NCBI GenBank assembly: GCA_030626645.1
Contig: DAOUTP010000033.1
Span: forward strand, 1-12,194
DNA from: Candidatus Cloacimonadota bacterium
GTDB taxonomy: Bacteria; Cloacimonadota; Cloacimonadia; Cloacimonadales; TCS61
Direction: 5' to 3'
Length of the DNA stretch: 12,194 nucleotides
Below the pieces are notes generated by a model, which had not been told where the DNA came from, ran no database searches, and saw only the letters and a list, made by a program, of their open reading frames with translations. Below are positions 5,306-12,194 of the stretch, piece after piece. Position 1 is the stretch's first letter. The number at the start of each line of letters is the position of its first letter. The position numbers and the translations under genes were made by a program.

Positions 5306-7075
5306 TTAAATTCCTAATTCTTTCATTATTTCTTCACTTGGAATTCCATTTTTATCCCAACCACGAAGTTTATAATATCTATCGAGCATCTCGTCAAGTT
5401 GTACAACTCTGTTTCTGGAAGCACCTTCAGTCAATACTTCTTCAAGAAATCTGGGAGGCAGCATATCATCTTTACGGGAGAATCCGGCTTCCGAATTAAA
5501 TTTCCTTTCCAGATTATATATTCTTGTTCCAACTTTTAGTAGTTCATCTTCTGTAAAATTCAATCCGGTAACTATATTTAGCATATCTTTAAATGTATCA
5601 ATACTAATAGCAAATTGCAGAAAACGACAGAGTACGAGCGAATCAACAGCAGCAGAAATATCCTGGAATAAAGCAACGATCTCAGCTTTTCCCTCAATTG
5701 AATACCTATCCAAAAAAACAGGTGATCCAAGGATCTCCGGTGAAATAAGATAGCCTTGCATATGGCATCCGCCCCTGTTTGAAGTAGCATAAGACAGGGC
5801 TTGACCTTGCGCACCACGAGGATCATAAGCTGGTAGTTCCATACCTTTAACTTGCATCGCCAATTCAGGTTTTCCATACTTTTCAGCTAGTTTCTTAGAA
5901 CCAAGTGCCAGATCTTTCCCAATACCTCTCTTGTAAGCAATATCTTCTACTAATTTCACTAGATTTGATGAATCTCCCCACTCAAGTTTCTCAGGAAAAA
6001 CCCCTTTCTCGTAGAGTTCCATAGCGCATCCGATTGTGCTTCCGGTTGTTATCGTATCTAATCCTAATTCATTACAAGTATAATTAGCTTCTGTTATTGT
6101 TTCCAGATCACTAATTCCCAGTTGGGCGCCAAATGCCCACACTGTTTCATATTCAGGACCTTCACCTTCCCGCTTACTGGTTTTTGTTTTTCTTCCACAG
6201 GCTATAGGACATTTGAAGCAGGCACTTCTACCTTGAAGGATCGTCTCGGCTATCTTTTCTCCACATGTTCCTTCAGCATCATTAAAAACTCCGCGTTTAA
6301 AGTTCTCTGTTGGATACATTCCGTGGGCATTGATAACATTAACTAAAACTGAAGTTCCCAATAATTGTAGTGATTTCCCTGTAACAGGATTTTTATCAAT
6401 TAATGTATTTATGGTTGAGATCATTTTCTTTAAGCCTTCAGGATCACTGACTGGAATCTCTTTTTTTCCAAAAGCAGTAATAGCTTTTAGATTCTTGGAT
6501 CCCATAACAGCACCCATTCCACCACGTCCGGCAGCTCTATCTTTATCATTCATAATGGCAGCGTACGGTACCAGATTCTCTCCAGCAGGACCGATGCAGG
6601 CAACTGAAATATTAGAAGATGATTCATCTTTGAGCATCTTCATGGTTTCATGAGTATCTTTTCCCCAGATATTCATCGCATTCTTAATCTCTATGCCTTC
6701 TTCTGTTACTTCGAGGTAAACAGGTTTTTCCGATTTCCCGGTAATAACCAGTCCGTCAAATCCTGCTTTTTTCAGGTTAGCTCCGAAAAATCCACCGGAA
6801 CTTGAATCAGCAATAGTTCCTGTAAGCGGAGAACGGGAAGTTACCTGATAGCGTCCTGCTGTTTGTATTATCCCCGTTAATGGTCCAGTTAAGAAAATCA
6901 GTGCATTATCTTCATCGAGTGGATTGGTATCAGCAGAACACATATCAGTATACAATTTTAACCCTAAACCTCTTCCGCCGAGATATTTTCTTCTTACTTC
7001 TTCATCTATTATTAATGTTTTCTGCTTTCCTGTATTTAGGTTAACTTCAACTATTTTATTCATCCATCCATTCAT
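5306..7075 (-). CDS. aor: Aldehyde:ferredoxin oxidoreductase, tungsten-pterin enzyme
   Basis: This 589-residue cytoplasmic enzyme oxidises aldehydes to acids and passes electrons to ferredoxin. Conserved landmarks run in the family order: GGRGLG (33-38); GRYQVTSRSPLTG (74-86); AGRGGMGAVMGSKNLKA (182-198) for pterin binding; the 4Fe-4S ligands C286-x2-C289-x3-C293, with C483 as the fourth; GPEYET (306-311); GLDTITTG (338-345); and DPRGAQGQ with SNRGGCH (418-438). Nothing conserved appears to be missing and the length is normal. The start ATG is fixed by a perfect AGGAGG (7081-7086), 5 bases upstream. It sits between deoC and the ThyX-like gene on one strand, so acetaldehyde released by DeoC is a plausible substrate. 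The MoaD/ThiF-like pair on the other strand may serve its cofactor. AOR family members differ in aldehyde preference, which sequence alone does not settle. Confidence 0.95.
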   Translation of the reverse strand: MNGWMNKIVEVNLNTGKQKTLIIDEEVRRKYLGGRGLGLKLYTDMCSADTNPLDEDNALIFLTGPLTGIIQTAGRYQVTSRSPLTGTIADSSSGGFFGANLKKAGFDGLVITGKSEKPVYLEVTEEGIEIKNAMNIWGKDTHETMKMLKDESSSNISVACIGPAGENLVPYAAIMNDKDRAAGRGGMGAVMGSKNLKAITAFGKKEIPVSDPEGLKKMISTINTLIDKNPVTGKSLQLLGTSVLVNVINAHGMYPTENFKRGVFNDAEGTCGEKIAETILQGRSACFKCPIACGRKTKTSKREGEGPEYETVWAFGAQLGISDLETITEANYTCNELGLDTITTGSTIGCAMELYEKGVFPEKLEWGDSSNLVKLVEDIAYKRGIGKDLALGSKKLAEKYGKPELAMQVKGMELPAYDPRGAQGQALSYATSNRGGCHMQGYLISPEILGSPVFLDRYSIEGKAEIVALFQDISAAVDSLVLCRFLQFAISIDTFKDMLNIVTGLNFTEDELLKVGTRIYNLERKFNSEAGFSRKDDMLPPRFLEEVLTEGASRNRVVQLDEMLDRYYKLRGWDKNGIPSEEIMKELGI

Positions 7076-7080
7076 TGTGT

Positions 7081-7086
7081 CCTCCT
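7081..7086 (-). promoter_or_regulatory. Ribosome-binding site of aor
   Basis: A full AGGAGG on the - strand ends 5 bases before the ATG at 7073-7075. It fixes the start over the in-frame Met at residue 5. Confidence 0.85.
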
Positions 7087-7129
7087 TTTCTTTACCTTGA
7101 AAAAGTTTAAAAGTATTCTCTTCCTGCTA

Positions 7130-7220
7130 AACCTTTTCAACGGTTAACCTGTCCAACTTTCCAACCATTGCGAAGGTTGATATGAGAGAATCCCTCTGCT
7201 GGAAACCATTCGCAAGGTTT
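7130..7220. repeat. Cluster of related intergenic hairpins between deoC and aor
   Basis: Three short inverted repeats built on ACC...GGT lie in 91 bases: AACC (7130-7133) with GGTT (7142-7145); CAACC (7162-7166) with GGTTG (7175-7179); and AAACC (7203-7207) with GGTTT (7216-7220). The last two share the core ACCATT-nnn-AAGGTT and differ in the central GCG versus CGC. The last hairpin touches the deoC stop codon. No T run follows on the - strand, so these are not simple terminators; a repetitive extragenic element or a processing or attenuation site within the operon is more likely. Confidence 0.55.
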
Positions 7221-8050
7221 TATTCGTAGAATTTATTATATTTTTCGCGGTGATCACATTTCAAACACATATTTGTATAATACTGATATAATGCCTTTGG
7301 TAATTTTGCCATGCTGGCACTTCTGGCTGGGCAAGTATGACACGGGATTTCCGGTTCAAGCCAGGCTGCAGGAGCAAATTTAAATAATTTAGCACCTTCA
7401 AGTATCAATATTCCTGCACTCGTTCCTAATCTGGTTGCACCGGCATTTATCATTCTCATTGCATCTTTAAAGTTGGAAACTCCTCCGGACGCTTTCACTC
7501 CAATATCCGGTCCTACAGTTTCGCGCATCAGCCTAACATGATGTTCAAATGAACCAAAAGCTCCGAAGCCGGTAGATGTTTTCACAAAATGAGCACCCGC
7601 TTCTACCGAAAGCTCACATGCTTTAATAATTTCTTTATCAGTTAGATAACATGTTTCTAAGATCACTTTTACATGAGCAGGGGCACTTGCTTGAACAACC
7701 TGTTTTATATCCTCTCGAATATAATCGTGTTTGCCATCGCGCATTGCACCTACATTGATGACCATATCTATTTCTGTAGCACCTTGTTCAACAGCTTTTT
7801 TTGCTTCCAATGCTTTTATTTCGGTGGTGTTCATTCCCAGCGGGAAACCAACAACACTACAAACTATAACATCGCTTCCTTCTAATTGCTTTTTAGCAAA
7901 TTCCACATTTGCCGGATTCACACAAACTGAGATGAATTCGTACTGCTTAGCTTCTTCGCACAGATTCTTGATCTTTTTTTCTCCTGAATTTGATTTCAAT
8001 TCAGTATGATCGATCATTTTAGCAAGTGTACTAACATCAAAATTCTTCAT
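7220..8050 (-). CDS. deoC: Deoxyribose-phosphate aldolase with cysteine-rich C-terminal tail
   Basis: DeoC cleaves 2-deoxyribose 5-phosphate to acetaldehyde and glyceraldehyde 3-phosphate in deoxynucleoside breakdown. Visible landmarks are IDHTELK (13-19), ATEIDMVINVGA with D95, the Schiff-base lysine K157 in FVKTSTGFG, and K186 in GVKASGGV, all as in the class I aldolase family. The ATG at 8050 is chosen because AAGGAG (8056-8061) lies 5 bases upstream; the GTG at 8054-8056 overlaps that site. The protein has 276 residues, about 50 more than typical DeoC. The extra tail carries C237-HT-C240 and C262-LK-C265, a CxxC-x21-CxxC pattern suggesting a small zinc or metal site not needed for the aldolase reaction. 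The gene follows rlmN by 13 bases and precedes aor, which could consume the acetaldehyde. The aldolase call is firm; the role of the tail is unknown. Confidence 0.95.
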   Translation of the reverse strand: MKNFDVSTLAKMIDHTELKSNSGEKKIKNLCEEAKQYEFISVCVNPANVEFAKKQLEGSDVIVCSVVGFPLGMNTTEIKALEAKKAVEQGATEIDMVINVGAMRDGKHDYIREDIKQVVQASAPAHVKVILETCYLTDKEIIKACELSVEAGAHFVKTSTGFGAFGSFEHHVRLMRETVGPDIGVKASGGVSNFKDAMRMINAGATRLGTSAGILILEGAKLFKFAPAAWLEPEIPCHTCPARSASMAKLPKALYQYYTNMCLKCDHREKYNKFYE

Positions 8051-8055
8051 GATCA

Positions 8056-8061
8056 CTCCTT
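8056..8061 (-). promoter_or_regulatory. Ribosome-binding site that decides the deoC start
   Basis: AAGGAG on the - strand is 5 bases before ATG 8050-8048. It includes a base of the upstream in-frame GTG, which therefore cannot be the start codon it serves. Confidence 0.8.
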
Positions 8062-8063
8062 AT

Positions 8064-9089
8064 TTAAATGTTCTTTACTGCTAATTGTCCGCAGGCTGCA
8101 TCAATATCAGCTCCTCTGCTTCTTCTATAAGTAACAGCAGAACTTAGGAAATTCATCGAACTTATAAATTTATCGATCTCTCGGGTAGTAGGTGTTTCAA
8201 ACGGGAGATCATCAACTTCATTCCATTTAATTACGTTCAGTTTGCAGGAAATATCACCCAGATATTTTAGAAGAGCCTTCACATCTTCCTGCCCGATATT
8301 AAAATCCTTAATCATCACATACTCGAACGTGATACGATAAGATGTTTTTTTTCTAAAATCTATCAAGGCTTTTTTTAAATCGGTTAATGGAAATATCTTA
8401 CTTATCGGCATTAGAATTTCTCTTTTGGATTGAATTGCTGAATTTAAAGAGACTGCTAACTTAAGTTTTAATCCGGTATCAGCAAGTTTTGTAATTTGTG
8501 GAATTACACCGGAAGTAGAAACTGTGATTCTTCTGGGACTGAAATTAAAACAAAGATCGTGTTGTATTATCCTTATTGCTTTAACAACATTTTCAAAATT
8601 ATCCAGCGGTTCACCCATCCCCATAAAAACGATATTAGTAAGTTTATCTTCACCCAATTCTTTTACTGCAAGAAATACCTGTGAAGTGATCTCATGAGTT
8701 TCAAGATTGCGCTTGAGTCCTAGTTTAGCAGTTGCACAGAAATTACATTTCCTCGCACATCCTACTTGTGATGAAATGCAAAGAGTATTTTTCTTTCCAT
8801 TTGGGATAATGACCATTTCGATGTTACTTCTATCTTGTAGAGAAAGAAGATATTTTGTTGTGTCATCATTAGAAACGGTTTTTTTGATGATTGTTGGAAT
8901 TGAAATCCTCAATATGCTCGGAAGCTTTATCCTGAGTGCTTCCGAGAGAGATGTCATCTCATTGAAATCTGTTTCATATTTATCGTAAATCCAATTCAGG
9001 ATCTGCCTTGCTCTGTATTCTTTCTCTCCGAGATCTAATAAACACAAACTTAATTCATCAGGTAACAGATCAAGGACATATTTTATCAT
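8064..9089 (-). CDS. rlmN: 23S rRNA (A2503)/tRNA (A37) C2-methyltransferase RlmN, radical SAM
   Basis: This 341-residue radical SAM enzyme methylates C2 of adenine 2503 in 23S rRNA and of A37 in some tRNAs. The cluster motif is C111-x3-C115-x2-C118 in GCARKCNFCAT. C104 in TLCISSQVG and C333 in GADIDAACGQL correspond by spacing and context to the two reactive cysteines of E. coli RlmN (C118 and C355). Also present are MGMGEPLDN, ITVSTSGV and the substrate-side LAVSLNS. Length and motif order are normal. The gene overlaps the end of the RicT gene by 4 bases (ATGA, 9086-9089) and has no strong ribosome site, indicating translational coupling. The C333 context and A2503-type motifs favour RlmN; the resistance enzyme Cfr is less likely because the neighbours are housekeeping genes. 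Confidence 0.95.
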   Translation of the reverse strand: MIKYVLDLLPDELSLCLLDLGEKEYRARQILNWIYDKYETDFNEMTSLSEALRIKLPSILRISIPTIIKKTVSNDDTTKYLLSLQDRSNIEMVIIPNGKKNTLCISSQVGCARKCNFCATAKLGLKRNLETHEITSQVFLAVKELGEDKLTNIVFMGMGEPLDNFENVVKAIRIIQHDLCFNFSPRRITVSTSGVIPQITKLADTGLKLKLAVSLNSAIQSKREILMPISKIFPLTDLKKALIDFRKKTSYRITFEYVMIKDFNIGQEDVKALLKYLGDISCKLNVIKWNEVDDLPFETPTTREIDKFISSMNFLSSAVTYRRSRGADIDAACGQLAVKNI

Positions 9090-9907
9090 TTCTTTTGTTT
9101 TTCTATTTCTTTAAATTCTTCCAAAGTAACAATATGCCGCTCATGATCCGCAGCTATAAGATTAATCCGATTATTGTAATAATCATTCTTTTCCACATAC
9201 ATTTTTTGATCTTTAAATTTAATAACTTGCCCCAATTCAGGAAATTCCTCAGATTTCTTCAGATAAAAATCTTCTTCGTAATGTAGACAACAGTGTAACC
9301 TGCCGCAAGGTCCGGATATTTTTGATAGGTTACTTAATAAATTTTGATCTTTTGCCATTTGAATTGTTACCTGATTGAATTTCCTTAAGAAACTTACGCA
9401 GCAGTAGGTTTTCCCGCACATTCCCAATCCACCCAATCTTCGGGCATCTTCTCTGCCTGATGTTTGATGTAACTCGATCCTCGTTTTAAACTCGGATGCA
9501 AGTTCCCTCACAAAATCTCTGAAATCTATCCGACCATCTGCTGAAAAGAAAAACGTGAGTTTATTACCATCTAGTTGATATATTGTCTGTAAAAGTTTCA
9601 TCGTAAATGGATGCTTTGTTATCATTTCCAAGAATTTCTTTTCAGTCTCTAATTCTTTCTTTTTAACAATTTCTAATTGTTTTAAATCAGCTTCTGTAGC
9701 TATCCGTTTGATCGATGTTATTTCCTTTTCATCAGGCTTTTTTTCTATTTGGTCTAACGGTACCGCACAGTTCACGATCCGCCCGATATCTTCACCACGT
9801 TCTGCACTGATGATAACATCCAGATCAGGTTCAATACAGTATTCTTTATTATTAGTATAGTAGCCTTCTCTTCCTGTTCTGAATATTACCTTTATGTATT
9901 CTTGCAT
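9086..9907 (-). CDS. ricT: RicT/YaaT-type PSP1 domain protein
   Basis: This 273-residue protein carries the PSP1 C-terminal domain. The hallmark is GREDARRLGGLGMCGKTYCC (151-170), followed by SFLRKF, VTIQMAKDQNL and KISGPCGRLHCCLHYE (196-211). That gives six cysteines: C164, C169, C170, C201, C206 and C207. In Bacillus, RicT works with RicA and RicF in an Fe-S-containing complex that affects RNase Y activity and development; which partners exist here is unknown, and none is in the window. A helical, Lys/Glu-rich stretch at about 72-96 may be a coiled coil. ATG 9907 is chosen because GGAG (9913-9916) is 5 bases upstream; the longer frame would begin at a TTG (9926-9928) with no such site. It overlaps rlmN by 4 bases and lies 54 bases after the GlmU-like gene. 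Confidence 0.9.
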   Translation of the reverse strand: MQEYIKVIFRTGREGYYTNNKEYCIEPDLDVIISAERGEDIGRIVNCAVPLDQIEKKPDEKEITSIKRIATEADLKQLEIVKKKELETEKKFLEMITKHPFTMKLLQTIYQLDGNKLTFFFSADGRIDFRDFVRELASEFKTRIELHQTSGREDARRLGGLGMCGKTYCCVSFLRKFNQVTIQMAKDQNLLSNLSKISGPCGRLHCCLHYEEDFYLKKSEEFPELGQVIKFKDQKMYVEKNDYYNNRINLIAADHERHIVTLEEFKEIEKQKK

Positions 9908-9912
9908 TATAA

Positions 9913-9916
9913 CTCC
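9913..9916 (-). promoter_or_regulatory. Ribosome-binding site that decides the ricT start
   Basis: GGAG on the - strand is 5 bases before ATG 9907-9905. It selects this start over the in-frame TTG seven codons upstream. Confidence 0.65.
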
Positions 9917-9961
9917 ATTATAAATCAATTTATTTTATTAAGATATTAATCAAAAAACTTG

Positions 9962-11164
9962 CTAATAGATTTTACTGTAAAGTTCTTTTTCTGATTCAGA
10001 AAATAGCATATCTCTTCGCTTTTTAACGATGTCTGCCGTTTCAATGAACTTATCAAGTAGATATTTATTTGTTTCTGATCCTGTTCCAAAATGAAAGGAA
10101 GAGATGTGTTTCGCTATCATTCCCAATCCAAACAGATTGCATCCAACACCAATTACAGTTCCAGTATTAATTGTTGAGTTAATCCCTGTTTTAGAATGAT
10201 CTCCAATAAATGCTCCAACAAATTGGTTTTGGGAATCTATTTCCTTCTCTTGAGGATAGAAATATACAGAGACAGTTTTGTAATTATTCTTCAGATCACT
10301 ATTATTTGTATCTGCACCGAGGTTTACCCATTCACCAAGATAACTGTGCCCAAGAAAGCCATCATGCTGTTTGTTAGAGTAACCCTGAAAGATCGTATCC
10401 TCAACTTCACCACCAACTTTACACATAGGTCCGATCGATGTTCCCTTATAAATCTTTGCACAAATTTTTATTGTTGAACCTTTGCCAATATAAGCAGGAC
10501 CAATAATTACCGCATTTGACATTATCGTTACATTCTCATCCAATACAATCGGTCCCTCAGTCGCATCTATCACAACACCGGGTTTTATTGCAGTTCCATC
10601 TCCGATCCACACATTATACGGGTTTATCACTGTTGTTCCCATCTCTGTTTCAAAATAGTTATCTTTATCGTAGAACACATCATTAAAATCTCGTTTGATA
10701 TAAGCAGCATTCTCTCTGATAAATTCCCATAAAAATTCCCAGCAATTTATTTCTGGATTTTTAATTCTTTTCAAATCGGTAAATAAAGCTGTAACATCCT
10801 CTGAAGATATTTTCTTTATTTTAGGAGAGAATTTTGCAGCCAGGATCGTCTTGCCGTTTACTAAACATTCATCCGATTGTAAAGTCAAGATAGCCTTCTT
10901 GGTATCTGCATCTATCTTGATCCGACTATTTATGAAGATCGTTTCATTTTCTGTTACTTCATTCACTTTCCAATCTTTGTGCCTCTCTTTGTAAATGGCT
11001 TCCAGGTTAGATGATACTACAACATTAGTCTCAGTTAATTCAAAATAACTTGAAATTCTTTGTCTCAATTTTAAGATTCCAACCCTTAGATCACCTGTGG
11101 AACGTGTTAAGGTGATCGGAAAAAAATTACTTCTTTTTGCATCATCAAAAATAACAAAGTTCAT
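9962..11164 (-). CDS. Alternative GlmU-like sugar-nucleotidyltransferase/acetyltransferase with left-handed beta-helix
   Basis: This 400-residue protein fits the Bacteroidota/Cloacimonadota-type alternative GlmU family, thought to make UDP-N-acetylglucosamine for peptidoglycan and outer-membrane glycans. The N-terminal part starts MNFVIFDD and has TLTRSTGDLRVGILKLRQR (18-36), the family's variant of the nucleotidyltransferase region, and lacks the classic LxxGxGTRM loop of E. coli GlmU. From about 175 the hexapeptide-repeat beta-helix begins (VWIGDGTAIKPG, VTIMSNAVIIGPAYIGKG). The best-conserved stretches are HDGFLGHSYLGEWVNLGADT (267-286), NNSDLKNNY (287-295) and GDHSKTGINSTINTGTVIG (321-339). 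The start is fixed by AAGGAG (11170-11175), 5 bases before the ATG. It begins 12 bases after the transglutaminase-like gene. Which acetyl- or uridylyl-transfer steps it performs is inferred from the family. Confidence 0.88.
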   Translation of the reverse strand: MNFVIFDDAKRSNFFPITLTRSTGDLRVGILKLRQRISSYFELTETNVVVSSNLEAIYKERHKDWKVNEVTENETIFINSRIKIDADTKKAILTLQSDECLVNGKTILAAKFSPKIKKISSEDVTALFTDLKRIKNPEINCWEFLWEFIRENAAYIKRDFNDVFYDKDNYFETEMGTTVINPYNVWIGDGTAIKPGVVIDATEGPIVLDENVTIMSNAVIIGPAYIGKGSTIKICAKIYKGTSIGPMCKVGGEVEDTIFQGYSNKQHDGFLGHSYLGEWVNLGADTNNSDLKNNYKTVSVYFYPQEKEIDSQNQFVGAFIGDHSKTGINSTINTGTVIGVGCNLFGLGMIAKHISSFHFGTGSETNKYLLDKFIETADIVKKRRDMLFSESEKELYSKIY

Positions 11165-11176
11165 TTTATCTCCTTT

Positions 11177-12194
11177 CTATTTTTGAAGATCTATTATTTT
11201 TGGTTTAACTTCTTTGAACTTTGGCATTGCCATCCCAACATTAGCATTTACATAGGTTGGATCGCAGACAATAAAATTTGTGGAATTATAAATAACCTTA
11301 TCACCAGCTAATTCATTCTGGAAATGAACTGCTGTTGAGATGTGACCCGGATAATCTAATCCGATCACATTTAGGTCTAAGATATTACTTATTAGATATG
11401 CAAAGATAATTGATCTATCCTCACAATCGGAATAAGGATAGAACAGTGTCTCATCAGAGAATAAGCTCTTCTCACTGCCAAATTGATCACCGTCTGTTTT
11501 ATATTGGAAGGCAGTTTGAACAAATCGTAGAAGCACATTTGCAGCATCTGCTTCAGTTCTTCCCTCTAGAATAGGTTTCAATCCAACAGTAAGAGAATAA
11601 GTTGCTTCGTCGGAAAGTGGAGCTTTGAAATAAACTTCCAGATCTGTCTGTGGGTAATTCTTAAAATATTCTGCAGTAGTCTGATTATATGTAACCGGAA
11701 TAGAATATTCTTTATCCTCATATTTGAACTTTAGTTCTTTTTCAATCAAAGTGTTCTTAATTTTCGGAGTTTCTTTAATGCTTAGATCAATAAGATCATC
11801 TGCATCAGGATATTTTCCATCGTAAGTATTTATCGAAATATTAAGTTGCTCTTTTTTATCAAATGATAATGTATAGAATCTTTTATCATCTATAACTACA
11901 TAAGATACGCCATATATTGTATTTTTGCAAGGGAGCAATAGATAAACATTATCTTCAGCAAATCCAATTTTAGCTTCATACCCTGATTTTGTGAGCATGA
12001 ACCACAATAGAAGTCTGGATAGATTCTTTGAACCACCGGAAACCTCTTTTGTGATCTCATTCAGAAGTAAACAGTATCCCCAATCATTTAACCTGAGCTG
12101 TTCTCTATAATCACTTGTTTGAGCAAAGAAAGTAGTGTGATCAATATTGCTTATGGAATACCAGAAATCGGCAATACCTTTTTCATTTATGGGA
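11177..12194 (-). CDS. Transglutaminase-like cysteine protease-fold protein (5' partial)
   Basis: The - strand frame stays open to the right edge, so the start is outside the window; the TTG at 12005-12007 is internal. The visible 338 residues begin PINEKGIADFWYSISN and include LRLNDWGYCLLLNEI and a KSGYEAKIGFAEDNVYLLL segment. The C-terminal third has a likely transglutaminase-type catalytic set: Cys in YPYSDCEDRS, His in DYPGHISTAVHF, and Asp in VCDPTY. Between the two parts are beta-rich stretches. Resemblance to uncharacterised Bacteroidota proteins of similar layout is from memory. Such proteins act as peptidases or crosslinking enzymes, often outside the cytoplasm; the N-terminus that would show a signal peptide is missing. 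It is first in the visible operon, 12 bases before the GlmU-like gene, which fits an envelope role. Confidence 0.75.
   Translation of the reverse strand, partial: PINEKGIADFWYSISNIDHTTFFAQTSDYREQLRLNDWGYCLLLNEITKEVSGGSKNLSRLLLWFMLTKSGYEAKIGFAEDNVYLLLPCKNTIYGVSYVVIDDKRFYTLSFDKKEQLNISINTYDGKYPDADDLIDLSIKETPKIKNTLIEKELKFKYEDKEYSIPVTYNQTTAEYFKNYPQTDLEVYFKAPLSDEATYSLTVGLKPILEGRTEADAANVLLRFVQTAFQYKTDGDQFGSEKSLFSDETLFYPYSDCEDRSIIFAYLISNILDLNVIGLDYPGHISTAVHFQNELAGDKVIYNSTNFIVCDPTYVNANVGMAMPKFKEVKPKIIDLQK

Noticed and set aside
8051..8056. GTG at 8056 as the deoC start
   Set aside because: It overlaps the AAGGAG ribosome site that is ideally spaced for the ATG at 8050.
1..12194. tRNA, rRNA, CRISPR arrays, intact insertion sequences or phage genes
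   Set aside because: None was seen on either strand by reading. A covariance-model scan for tRNAs and a self-alignment for long repeats would settle it.

Overview
The window is AT-rich bacterial DNA, most likely from an uncultured anaerobe of the FCB group. Candidatus Cloacimonadota or a near relative is my best guess, by inference and not proven. The clues are a type IX (Por)-style C-terminal sorting domain with the YPNPFNP signature, the Bacteroidota/Cloacimonadota-type alternative GlmU-like protein, a RicT/PSP1 protein, a tungsten-type aldehyde:ferredoxin oxidoreductase, and what appears to be selenocysteine use.

Layout, + strand: the 3' part of a secreted beta-helix protein (1-930) ends at a strong hairpin terminator (959-984). 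A tight block follows: a MoaD/ThiS-like sulfur carrier (1021-1296), an overlapping ThiF/HesA-type E1 enzyme (1296-1967) and a C_GCAxxG_C_C-family redox protein (2020-2850). The last gene has an in-frame TGA at 2077-2079 exactly where the family's first conserved cysteine belongs, followed at the right distance by a hairpin fitting the bacterial SECIS rules. It is therefore best read as a selenoprotein whose N-terminus a standard gene caller would cut off. Directly behind it lies a short fragment matching the 3' end of the upstream ThiF-like gene. Then comes an AT-rich stretch with palindromes, a small gene of unknown function (3169-3486) and a gene-poor convergent junction (3487-3760).

Layout, - strand (transcribed right to left from the right edge): a partial transglutaminase-like protein, an alternative GlmU-like protein, RicT, RlmN (overlapping RicT by 4 bases), DeoC with a cysteine-rich tail, an intergenic hairpin cluster (7130-7220), AOR, and a double-length ThyX-like protein that starts 6 bases after AOR. 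The close spacing suggests one or two long operons with a possible break at the hairpin cluster.

How they fit together (inference): DeoC releases acetaldehyde from deoxyribose 5-phosphate, AOR can oxidise it to acetate while reducing ferredoxin, and the MoaD/ThiF pair could supply sulfur for AOR's tungstopterin. The ThyX-like protein adds a second link to deoxynucleotides. The remaining - strand genes serve translation (RlmN), envelope precursor synthesis (GlmU-like) and signalling or RNA metabolism (RicT). I found no tRNA, rRNA, CRISPR array or intact mobile element.
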